Shown here: piece by piece, positions 46,762-54,787 of the stretch
Numbering within the stretch: the stretch's first letter is position 1
How the letters are laid out: every line of letters starts with the position of its first letter
NCBI RefSeq assembly: GCF_030269605.1
Contig: NZ_BSTQ01000002.1
Location: forward strand, 62,001-126,000
Source of the DNA: Lentzea sp. NBRC 105346
Lineage (GTDB): Bacteria; Actinomycetota; Actinomycetes; Mycobacteriales; Pseudonocardiaceae
Reading direction: 5' to 3'
DNA: 64,000 nt
Notes under the pieces: generated by a model
Seen by the model: only the letters and a program-made list of their open reading frames with translations
Database searches by the model: none
What the model was told of the DNA's origin: nothing
Made by a program: the position numbers and the translations under genes

Positions 46762-46765
46762 TTTC

Positions 46766-47740
46766 ATGAGAGCGAGAGGCATCAGCTACGACACAGGCTT
46801 CTTCGACCACGGCTTCAGCACCCACGAGCCGTGGGATCCCGAGGTGGTGGCGCGCGAGCTGCGCGTCATCCGCGACGACCTGCACTGCAACGCCGTCCGA
46901 CTGATCGGGTCCTCCCCCGACCGTCTGATGACCGCGGCGTCGCTGGCCGCGGACCTGGGGCTGGAGGTGTGGCTCTGCCCGTGGACCTCGGACTTCACCC
47001 AGTCGGAGCTGCACTCGTTGCTCGTGGACCTCGCGGCGCGGGCCGAGCCATTACGGGCGCGCACCGAGGTGGTGATGGTGCTGGGCGCCGAGCTGTGCCT
47101 GCTGACCAGCGGGTTCCTGCCGGGCGACACCATCCACGAGCGGATCGAGGGGCTATCGGCTCATCGTGCCGAGCTGCCGAAGCTGCCGACGAAGATCAAC
47201 GCGTTCCTGGGGCGGGCGGTCGCGGCCGTGCGCGAGGTGTTCGACGGAAAGGTCACCTACGCGTCGATCCCGTTCGAAGGGGTCGACTGGACGCCGTTCG
47301 ACATCGTCGGCGTGGACGCGCACCGCACCGCGGAGGTCGCCGATATCTACCCGGAGGCGATCCGGAAGCTGGTCGCGCAGGGCAAGCCGGTCGCGATCAC
47401 CGAGTTCGGGTGCGCCACGTTCAAGGGCGCCGGGGCCATGGGGGCGCGGGCGGCGATGATCGTCGAGTACGACGGCTACCGCCCCGCCCGGCTCAAAGGC
47501 CAGTACGAACGCGACGAGCAGGAGCAGGCCGAGCAGCTGCGCGAGCTCATCGGGATCTACGAGGACACCGGCGTGGACGCGGCGTTCGTGTTCACCTTCG
47601 CGAACTTTCCACTCACCGGACCGCTCGATCTCGCCAGCTATGGCGTCGTCGAGGCGCGCGAGGACCGCACGTGGACCCCCAAGGCGGCGTTCGCCGCAGT
47701 CGCAGAGTCCTACGCGAAGTCGCGCCGGCGTCTGGACTGA
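46766..47740 (+). CDS. TIM-barrel glycosidase-like protein of unknown function
   Basis: The 324-residue cytoplasmic protein starts at ATG 46766 (MRARGISYDTGFF). Alternating strand/helix units such as CNAVRLIGSSPDRL, LEVWLCPWTSDF, FDIVGVDAH, and KPVAITEFGCATFKGAG with a glutamate at a strand end resemble glycoside-hydrolase TIM barrels. Homologues are sometimes labelled abortive infection protein, a name I cannot verify from sequence. It is controlled by the divergent TetR. Confidence 0.72.
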   Translation: MRARGISYDTGFFDHGFSTHEPWDPEVVARELRVIRDDLHCNAVRLIGSSPDRLMTAASLAADLGLEVWLCPWTSDFTQSELHSLLVDLAARAEPLRARTEVVMVLGAELCLLTSGFLPGDTIHERIEGLSAHRAELPKLPTKINAFLGRAVAAVREVFDGKVTYASIPFEGVDWTPFDIVGVDAHRTAEVADIYPEAIRKLVAQGKPVAITEFGCATFKGAGAMGARAAMIVEYDGYRPARLKGQYERDEQEQAEQLRELIGIYEDTGVDAAFVFTFANFPLTGPLDLASYGVVEAREDRTWTPKAAFAAVAESYAKSRRRLD

Positions 47741-47743
47741 GTC

Positions 47744-47787
47744 ATTTCGTGTGCGATCGGCGCCCTAGCGCCGGGCGCGCACGAAAT
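47744..47787. terminator. compound hairpin between convergent genes
   Basis: Outer arms of 12 bp (47744-47755 and 47776-47787, one G-U type mismatch) enclose an inner 5-bp stem (47759-47763 with 47768-47772). It lies between the TIM-barrel-like gene and the MarR gene. Confidence 0.65.
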
Positions 47788-47851
47788 CACGAGGGAAGAC
47801 GGCGGCATCCGGCGACTTCGCCGCGCGAGCGGGCGAGCGCCATCAGCACAG

Positions 47852-48427
47852 CTAGCTCGTCTTCGCGCGGCGTCCCGATCGGCGCGGCGGCAGCGGGGTG
47901 TCGCCGCGCAGGTCGAGCCGGCGCTGCTCGCCGTTGGCCTCCAGGTGCGTGACCATGCGGCGGAGCATGTCGGCGAGCGACTGCGCCTCCTCGCGCTCGA
48001 GCGGGTCGGAGACGAAGACCTCTTCCTCGTTGAACCGCGGGAAGAGCTCTCCCATCAACTCCTCGCCCTCGGGCGTGAGGCGCAGGACCGCGAGCCGGCC
48101 GTCCGTCGGGTGGCCGAGGCGTTCCAGCAGGCCACGTGACTGCAGCGTCTTCGCGACGCCCGTCAGCGTGCCCTTGGAGATACCCGCCTCCTCCGCGACG
48201 TACCTGGTCTCCATCTCGCCCCAGATCCACACGACCCAGAGCACGACGAAGCCGGTCCAGGTCAGGTCGCTGCTGCGCAGCACGGAGTTCTCGAGGTGCT
48301 GACGGATGGCGGTCGCCGCCCGGTGGATGTTCGACACAGCCGCCATCTGCTCACGATGCAGCGGAACCGCGCCGAGCTTCGCCTGTACGGCCTTCTCGGT
48401 CTCGGCGATCGTGTGGTGACCAGACAA
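47852..48427 (-). CDS. MarR-family transcriptional regulator
   Basis: The protein is about 191 residues from TTG 48427, which has GGGAGA 8 bases upstream; other starts further in are possible. The winged helix-turn-helix is seen in MAETRYV-like ETRYVAEEAGISKGTLTGVAK, followed by the wing LGHPTDGRLAVLRLTPEG. It is divergent from the glutamine-synthetase-like gene 298 bp away and probably regulates it. Confidence 0.85.
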   Translation of the reverse strand: MSGHHTIAETEKAVQAKLGAVPLHREQMAAVSNIHRAATAIRQHLENSVLRSSDLTWTGFVVLWVVWIWGEMETRYVAEEAGISKGTLTGVAKTLQSRGLLERLGHPTDGRLAVLRLTPEGEELMGELFPRFNEEEVFVSDPLEREEAQSLADMLRRMVTHLEANGEQRRLDLRGDTPLPPRRSGRRAKTS

Positions 48428-48725
48428 CTGACGTTCTCCCGTGCTCGGACGTGGTAGTTCCCGGCACAATACTTGCGCTAACAAACTATGTCTTGGAGAT
48501 GTTGCGAGTCTCCTCGCAGTTTGATCACGATCGAACACTGCACATGATCTCGTGACGGTGGTCACCCGTCCAGTTACGGAGGGTTGCCCGATGCTGGACG
48601 ATGAGTGTGGAGTGCCCACTGAGACCGATCATGGTCTTTAGCTCCACGGCCGGGTAGATAGCGTTTGTCTCCTTACGTTATCCCCTCCGAGCCTGCAAGA
48701 CACGTTGCCGGAAAGGTAGTTCGGC
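48428..48725. promoter_or_regulatory. 298-bp divergent regulatory region, MarR / glutamine-synthetase-like
   Basis: The region is less GC-rich than the flanking genes, especially 48470-48550. The A/T-rich stretch 48477-48492 near the MarR start may be the autoregulatory site, but I found no convincing perfect palindrome. A short GGAAAGG-type ribosome site precedes GTG 48726. Confidence 0.4.
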
Positions 48726-50075
48726 GTGGTCGGTGAACACGTGACACGAGAACTCGCGGCGAAGCTCGGCGAGGACGGGATAGACGTGGTGCGGGTGGTC
48801 TTCCCCGACCTGCTCGGCACCGATCGGGGCCGTGACGTGCTCGTTGAGCACCTGGAGACGGTCACCCAGCGGGGGCTGTCGTTCTGCCGCGCCGTCTACA
48901 ACGCGACCGCCACGGGTAAGACCACGCAGACCGGTGGTGTTCTCGACGCGGGCCTGCCGGACATCATCGTTGTACCCGATCTGACCACCATGCTTCCCAT
49001 TCCTTGGGAACCGGGGGTCGCCTGGTGTATCGGCGACGCCGTCAGCCCGGCCGACGAGAGACCCGTGGACGAGGCGCCGCGGCAGGTGCTGCGCCGAGTC
49101 CTCGAGATCTTCGACTCCACCGGACTGACCCCTGTCGTCGGTCCGGAGCTGGAGTACTACCTGTGCGTGCCGGACGAAGATCGCCCGAATGGGTGGCGTC
49201 CGTATAGCGACGAGCCCGGGAGTGTCTACGCGACCGGGCGGCGGGGCGATGGCGACGGGCACCTCCTGCAGACGTTGCGCACGCTCAGCTCGGCGGGGCT
49301 GCAGGCGACCGGCGGCAACCACGAGTACTGCGGCGGCCAGTTCGAGATCAACCTGATGCACTCGCGGGCCATGGACGCGGCCGACCGGGCGTTCCGGTTC
49401 AAGACCTCGGTCAAGGAACTGGCGCGGCGCGAGGGCCGGCTGGCGACGTTCATGGCGAAGCCGTTCAACGAGGGCGGCGGCTCCGGGTTCCACCTGCACC
49501 TGTCGCTGCACGAGGCGGACGGGCGCAACGCCTTCCAGTCCCCCGACACCACCTACGGGCTGTCCGACCAGGCTCGCTGGGCGATCGGCGGGATCCTCTC
49601 GCACGCCCCGGCGCTGGCGGCGCTGCTCAACCCGACGGTCAACTCCTACAAACGGTTCGGGCCGGACTCGCTGGCGCCGTGGCTGATCGACTGGGGGCTG
49701 GACAACCGCAGCGCGATGGTCCGCGTGCCCGCCGAGCGCGGCGAGACGACCCGGCTGGAGCTGCGGCTCGGGGACGCCTCGGCGAACCCGTACCTCGCGA
49801 TCGCCGGCCTCGTGGCGGCCGTGCACCTGGGCATGCGGGATCGGATCGACCCGCCGCGCCCGTCCGCGGGCTACGGCTACGACCCGGCGAAGGCGCCGAC
49901 GCTGCCCGCCACGCTGCCGGACGCCCTGGCCTATCTGGAGGAGGACACGGCGCTCGTCGACGTGCTCGGCAAGGACTTCGTGCGGTCCTATGTGGACTTC
50001 AAATGGGAGGAGGTCGCTCGCTTCCAGCGGTTCGTCACCGACTGGGAGTTCACCGAGTACGCCTACCACATATGA
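48726..50075 (+). CDS. glutamine-synthetase family gamma-glutamyl ligase
   Basis: The 449-residue protein from GTG 48726 has the GS fold: VRVVFPDLLGTDRGRDV, GPELEYYLCVP with metal-binding Glu, GGNHEYCGGQFEINLMHS, and KPFNEGGGSGFHLHLSL. It lacks the adenylylation-type C-terminus of GlnA. Similar non-canonical enzymes (GlnA3/GlnA4 type) glutamylate polyamines or monoamines; the substrate here is inferred only. A MarR regulator is divergent. Confidence 0.88.
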   Translation: MVGEHVTRELAAKLGEDGIDVVRVVFPDLLGTDRGRDVLVEHLETVTQRGLSFCRAVYNATATGKTTQTGGVLDAGLPDIIVVPDLTTMLPIPWEPGVAWCIGDAVSPADERPVDEAPRQVLRRVLEIFDSTGLTPVVGPELEYYLCVPDEDRPNGWRPYSDEPGSVYATGRRGDGDGHLLQTLRTLSSAGLQATGGNHEYCGGQFEINLMHSRAMDAADRAFRFKTSVKELARREGRLATFMAKPFNEGGGSGFHLHLSLHEADGRNAFQSPDTTYGLSDQARWAIGGILSHAPALAALLNPTVNSYKRFGPDSLAPWLIDWGLDNRSAMVRVPAERGETTRLELRLGDASANPYLAIAGLVAAVHLGMRDRIDPPRPSAGYGYDPAKAPTLPATLPDALAYLEEDTALVDVLGKDFVRSYVDFKWEEVARFQRFVTDWEFTEYAYHI

Positions 50076-50085
50076 TTCAGCGGCG

Positions 50086-52572
50086 ATGACGAAACTCACC
50101 GACCGGCTGCTGACCATTGCCGACGAAGACGAACTCTACGACGCCTTCTCCGCCTGGGCGGGTGAACGCGGCCTGGAGCTGTACCCGGCGCAGCAGGAGG
50201 CGTTGATCGAGCTCGTCTCCGGGTCGAACGTCATCCTCAGCACACCCACCGGCTCCGGCAAGAGCCTCGTGGCCATGGGCGCCCACTTCGCCGCGATGGC
50301 CGGCAACCAGCGCACCTTCTACACCGCGCCGATCAAGGCGCTGGTCTCGGAGAAGTTCTTCGCACTTTGTGAGGTGTTCGGTCCCGAGAACGTCGGCATG
50401 ATGACCGGCGACGCGTCGGTCAACGACGGCGCGCCGATCATCTGCTGCACCGCCGAGATCCTGGCGAACATCGCGCTGCGCGACGGCGCCTCGGCCGACG
50501 TCGGCCAGGTCGTCATGGACGAGTTCCACTTCTACTCCGAGCCGGACCGCGGCTGGGCGTGGCAGGTGCCGATCGTGGAGCTGCCGCAGGCGCAGTTCCT
50601 GCTGATGTCCGCGACGCTCGGCGACGTCACGTTCTTCGAGAAGGACCTGACCCGCCGCACCGGCCGCCCGACCGCCGTGGTCCGCTCGGCGCAGCGGCCC
50701 GTGCCGCTGAACTTCCAGTACGTGCTGACGCCGTTGCACGAGACGATCGAGGACCTGCTGCACGGCCGCGAGGCGCCGATCTACGTCGTGCACTTCACCC
50801 AGGCGTCCGCGCTGGAGCGCGCGCAGTCGCTCATGAGCGTGAACGTCTGCACGAAGGCCGAGAAGGACGCGATCGCGGCGATGATCGGGAACTTCCGGTT
50901 CACCTCCGGGTTCGGCAAGACGCTGTCGCGGCTCGTCCGGCACGGCATCGGCGTGCACCACGCGGGCATGCTGCCCAAGTACCGGCGGCTGGTGGAGACG
51001 CTGGCGCAGGCGGGCCTGCTGAAGGTCATCTGCGGCACCGACACCCTGGGTGTGGGGATCAACGTCCCGATCCGGACCGTGGTCTTCACGGCGTTGTCGA
51101 AGTACGACGGCGTGCGCACCCGGATCCTGAAGGCGCGCGAGTTCCACCAGATCGCCGGCCGGGCGGGCCGCGCCGGGTACGACACCGTCGGCACGGTCGT
51201 CGTGCAGGCGCCCGAGCACGTGGTCGAGAACGAGAAGGCGCTCGCCAAGGCGGGTGACGACCCGAAGAAGCGGCGCAAGGTCGTGCGCAAGAAGCCGCCG
51301 GAGGGCTTCGTGTCCTGGGGTGACGCGACGTTCGAGCGCCTGGTCGCCGCCGAGCCGGAGCCGCTGACGTCGTCGTTCGCCGTCTCGCACGCGATGCTGC
51401 TGAACGTGATCGGCCGTCAGGGCGACGCGTTCGCCGCCATGCGGCACCTGCTGGAGGACAACCACGAGGACCGGCCCAAGCAGCTCAAGCACATCCGCCG
51501 GGCGTTCATGATCTACCGCGCGCTGGCCGCCGCGGGCGTGGTCGAGCGCGTGGACGGCGACTTCCGGCTCACCGTCGACCTGCAGGCGAACTTCGCGCTG
51601 AACCAGCCGCTGTCGCCGTTCGCCCTCGCGGCCATCTCGCTGCTGGATTCCTCGGCGCCCGGCTACGAGCTGGACGTGCTCTCGGTGATCGAGTCCACTT
51701 TGGATGATCCGCGCCAGATCCTCGGCGCCCAGGAGCACAAGGCGCGCGGCGAGGCCATTGGGGCGATGAAGGCCGAGGGCCTGGAGTACGAGCAGCGGAT
51801 GGAGCTGCTCGAGGACGTGACGTACCCGAAGCCGTTGGAGGAGCTGCTCTTCGCGGCGTTCGAGACCTACCGGCGCGGTCACCCGTGGGTCGCCGACCAT
51901 CACCTGTCGCCCAAGGCCGTCGTGCGCGACATGTACGAGCGCGCGATGACGTTCAGCGAGTACGTCTCTTTCTACGGGCTGGCCCGCTCCGAGGGCCTCG
52001 TGCTGCGTTACCTCGCGGACGCCTACAAGGCGATGTCTCAGACCGTGCCCGAAGAGGCGAAGACCGAGGAGCTGCACGACCTCATCTCGTGGCTGGGCGA
52101 GCTGGTGCGTCAGGTCGACTCGTCGTTGATCGACGAGTGGGAGAAGCTGACCAACCCGACCGATGCCTCGCCGGAGGTCCGCGTCGACGACGGGCCGCCC
52201 GCGGTCACGCGGAATGTGCGGGCCTTCCGGGTGCTGGTGCGCAACGCGTTGTTCCGCCGGGTCGAGCTGGCCGCGCGCCGCGACTGGTACTCGCTGGGCG
52301 AGCTGGACCACGAGTCCGGCTGGACGGCCAAGGAGTGGATGGACGCCCTGGAGCCGTACTTCGAGGAGCACTCGGACATCGGCATCGGCGCCAACGCCCG
52401 CGGTCCGGCCCTACTGATCATCAACGAGGAGCCCGATCGCTGGGTGGTGCGGCAGATCTTCGACGACCCCGCGGGCGACCACGACTGGGGCATCAACGCG
52501 GAGATCAACCTCGCGGAGTCCGACGAGCTGGGCGCCGCGGCCGTCACGATCACCGATGTCGGTCAGCTCTGA
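50086..52572 (+). CDS. DEAD/DEAH-box helicase with DUF3516 C-terminus
   Basis: The 828-residue superfamily-2 helicase starts at ATG 50086. Walker A is STPTGSGKSLVA, motif II is VVMDEFHFYS, motif III is LMSATLG and motif VI is QIAGRAGRAGYD. The C-terminal half (from about residue 430) matches the DUF3516 region of actinobacterial Ski2/Mtr4-like helicases. A role in RNA turnover or repair is presumed. The next gene overlaps its end by 17 bp. Confidence 0.93.
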   Translation: MTKLTDRLLTIADEDELYDAFSAWAGERGLELYPAQQEALIELVSGSNVILSTPTGSGKSLVAMGAHFAAMAGNQRTFYTAPIKALVSEKFFALCEVFGPENVGMMTGDASVNDGAPIICCTAEILANIALRDGASADVGQVVMDEFHFYSEPDRGWAWQVPIVELPQAQFLLMSATLGDVTFFEKDLTRRTGRPTAVVRSAQRPVPLNFQYVLTPLHETIEDLLHGREAPIYVVHFTQASALERAQSLMSVNVCTKAEKDAIAAMIGNFRFTSGFGKTLSRLVRHGIGVHHAGMLPKYRRLVETLAQAGLLKVICGTDTLGVGINVPIRTVVFTALSKYDGVRTRILKAREFHQIAGRAGRAGYDTVGTVVVQAPEHVVENEKALAKAGDDPKKRRKVVRKKPPEGFVSWGDATFERLVAAEPEPLTSSFAVSHAMLLNVIGRQGDAFAAMRHLLEDNHEDRPKQLKHIRRAFMIYRALAAAGVVERVDGDFRLTVDLQANFALNQPLSPFALAAISLLDSSAPGYELDVLSVIESTLDDPRQILGAQEHKARGEAIGAMKAEGLEYEQRMELLEDVTYPKPLEELLFAAFETYRRGHPWVADHHLSPKAVVRDMYERAMTFSEYVSFYGLARSEGLVLRYLADAYKAMSQTVPEEAKTEELHDLISWLGELVRQVDSSLIDEWEKLTNPTDASPEVRVDDGPPAVTRNVRAFRVLVRNALFRRVELAARRDWYSLGELDHESGWTAKEWMDALEPYFEEHSDIGIGANARGPALLIINEEPDRWVVRQIFDDPAGDHDWGINAEINLAESDELGAAAVTITDVGQL

Positions 52573-54787
52573 CTTCCCTCAGGTCGTGGGCAAGTCCCGC
52601 GTCCTGCTGGAAGCGTTGCTGGACGGCGAGAAGTCCACCGCGGAGCTCGCTTCCCTGCTCGGCACCAGGCACGTCGCGACCTACGTGCTGCGGCTGCGCA
52701 AGGCACTCGGTTCGCCGGAGCTGGTGCACACGACGTTCACCGGGTACCGGCTGGAGCTGCCGGCCCGGCCCACGCCGGTGTTCCAGCTCCCCGCCCCGGT
52801 CGGCAGTTTCGTGGGCCGCTTGGGTGAACTCTCCCGGATCCTGTCGGCCACTGGACCGGTCGTGATCAGCGGCCCGCCCGGCATCGGCAAGACCGCGCTC
52901 GCCATCACCGCCGGGCACGCGCTGGCTTCCGACTACCCCGACGGCCAGCTCTACGCCGACCTGCGCGGCTACTCCCCCGAACCACCGCTAGCGCCTTCCG
53001 TTGTGCTGTCCCGGTTCCTGCGCGCGCTCGGCGTGCACCCCGACCGCATGCCGATGACCGAGGAGGCGCTCGCACGCGAGTTTCGCGCGTTGGTCCGCGA
53101 CACGCGAATGCTCGTCGTGCTGGACAACGCCGCCTCCGACGACCAGGTGCGCCCGCTGCTGCCGGGCGGCCGGTGCGGGGTGCTGATCACGAGCCGCGCG
53201 GACCTGCCGTCGTTCACCGGCGTCCGGCTCGGCACGCTGCACCCGGACGAGGCCGCATCCCTGGTGCACGGCGACACCGAGCTGGCCGAGTGGTGCGGCT
53301 ACTACCCCTTGGCACTGCGCATCGCACTGGGCAACCTGATCGGCCGCCCGGACGTGGAATCCTATGTAGACGAGCTCCGCACCGACCGGCTCGACGCGCT
53401 CGCCGTCGATGGAGACGCGGGCGTACGGCGGGCGTTCGACCTCTCGTACGCGACACTCGGACCGGACGAGGCGAGGTTGTTCGGCCTGTTGAGCGTCGTA
53501 CCGGGAGACTTCAGCGTTCACGCCGCCATGGCACTGCTTGAGGTCGATCACCCGGCCGCGTCGGCGTCGCTCGACCGGCTCGTGTCGGCGAACCTGGTGC
53601 ACCGTTCGGGCGACCGGTTCGTCCTGCACGACCTGCTGCGCGACTACGCCGCCGAGAAGGCCTCCGCGGAGGCGGCCGGCGCGAGGTTGCTCCGCTGGTA
53701 CATGGCCGCCACGCAGACAGCGGCCAGGATCGTTTACCCCGAGCTGAGCACCAGCCCGGTCCCGCCCTCCGCCGCCGTGCCCGACCTGCCGGACACCGAC
53801 GCCGCACTCGCCTGGCTCACCGCCGAGCGGCAGAACATCATCGCCGCCATCCACCGGTTCACGGCCGACGGCCCGGCCGAGCTGACGCCGCACCTGGTCG
53901 ACACAGTCGGCGGCCTGTTCGGCGCATACGGCCACACCGCCGAGTACTTCGCGGCCGCCGACGCCGCACTGCGGGCCGCCCACGCGTCCGGGAACACCGA
54001 GGCGGAAGGCGCGATGCTCGTCATGCTCGGCGGCGCCCACCACAACCGAGGCGAGCTGCGCCGGGCGCTGGAGCTCTTCCGCGCGGCCGACGACCTCGGC
54101 GCCACAGCGCGCAGCCCGTGGCTGCTCGGGTTCCGCTGCGTGCTGGAACTCGAGCTGGGTGACCTCGCGGCCGCGCGGGCTACCAACGAACACGGACACG
54201 AGGTCGCCGCGGCATGGCCGGACGTGCCGTTCCTCGAAGCCGGTCCGCTGCTGGGCGAGGGCACGCTGGCGCGGCTGACCGGCGACGTCGCGACCGCCGT
54301 CGCTCAGCTGCGCGCGGCACTGCGCCGCGTCGAGTCGCACGGCCTGGACAACATGAGAACCGCCGTGCTGCTCGAACTCGGCCGCTGCCTGCCACCCGCC
54401 GAGGCGATCCCGGTGCTGCGGGACGCCGTGGCCACGGCGACCAGCCTCGAGGTGACGAGGTTCCACGCCGAGGCCCTCGCCGAGCTCGCCGTCGCGGAAT
54501 GCGCGGCAGGGGACATCGCGACCGCACGGGACACGGTGACACGCGCGCTCGACCTCGTGGCCGCGATGGGCGACACCCCTCGCGTGGAGTCGACCGTGCA
54601 CCACGCCCACGGCGCAGTGCTGACCGCCATGGCCGCCCACGACGAGGCGCACGCGGCGTTCACGCTCGCCCTCGACCGCGCGCTGACCGCCGAGTCCCCG
54701 TACGACGCGATGCGCGCCCACATCGGACTGGGCGACGCGGACTCCGCCCGCACCCTGGCCGACCGACACGGTTTCGCGCTCGCATGA
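52556..54787 (+). CDS. STAND regulator, copy 1 (compact winged-helix + NB-ARC ATPase + TPR-like repeats)
   Basis: The 743-residue protein begins with about 60 residues resembling the recognition half of an OmpR/SARP winged helix (HVATYVLRLRKALGS, TTFTGYRLEL), then an NB-ARC-type ATPase (VVISGPPGIGKTALAI, MLVVLDNAASDDQVRPLLPG, GVLITSRADLPSF), a winged-helix region (DLSYATLGPDEARLFGLLS) and C-terminal TPR-like helices. It looks like an AfsR-type regulator lacking the beta-sheet and activation domain of SARPs. The start lies inside the helicase gene end. A same-length paralogue follows with ATGA overlap. Confidence 0.88.
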   Translation: MSVSSDFPQVVGKSRVLLEALLDGEKSTAELASLLGTRHVATYVLRLRKALGSPELVHTTFTGYRLELPARPTPVFQLPAPVGSFVGRLGELSRILSATGPVVISGPPGIGKTALAITAGHALASDYPDGQLYADLRGYSPEPPLAPSVVLSRFLRALGVHPDRMPMTEEALAREFRALVRDTRMLVVLDNAASDDQVRPLLPGGRCGVLITSRADLPSFTGVRLGTLHPDEAASLVHGDTELAEWCGYYPLALRIALGNLIGRPDVESYVDELRTDRLDALAVDGDAGVRRAFDLSYATLGPDEARLFGLLSVVPGDFSVHAAMALLEVDHPAASASLDRLVSANLVHRSGDRFVLHDLLRDYAAEKASAEAAGARLLRWYMAATQTAARIVYPELSTSPVPPSAAVPDLPDTDAALAWLTAERQNIIAAIHRFTADGPAELTPHLVDTVGGLFGAYGHTAEYFAAADAALRAAHASGNTEAEGAMLVMLGGAHHNRGELRRALELFRAADDLGATARSPWLLGFRCVLELELGDLAAARATNEHGHEVAAAWPDVPFLEAGPLLGEGTLARLTGDVATAVAQLRAALRRVESHGLDNMRTAVLLELGRCLPPAEAIPVLRDAVATATSLEVTRFHAEALAELAVAECAAGDIATARDTVTRALDLVAAMGDTPRVESTVHHAHGAVLTAMAAHDEAHAAFTLALDRALTAESPYDAMRAHIGLGDADSARTLADRHGFALA

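Noticed and set aside
46766..47740. Phage abortive-infection gene
   Set aside because: The name is used for some homologues, but nothing in the sequence or neighbourhood shows a defence role; a TIM-barrel hydrolase-like fold is better supported.
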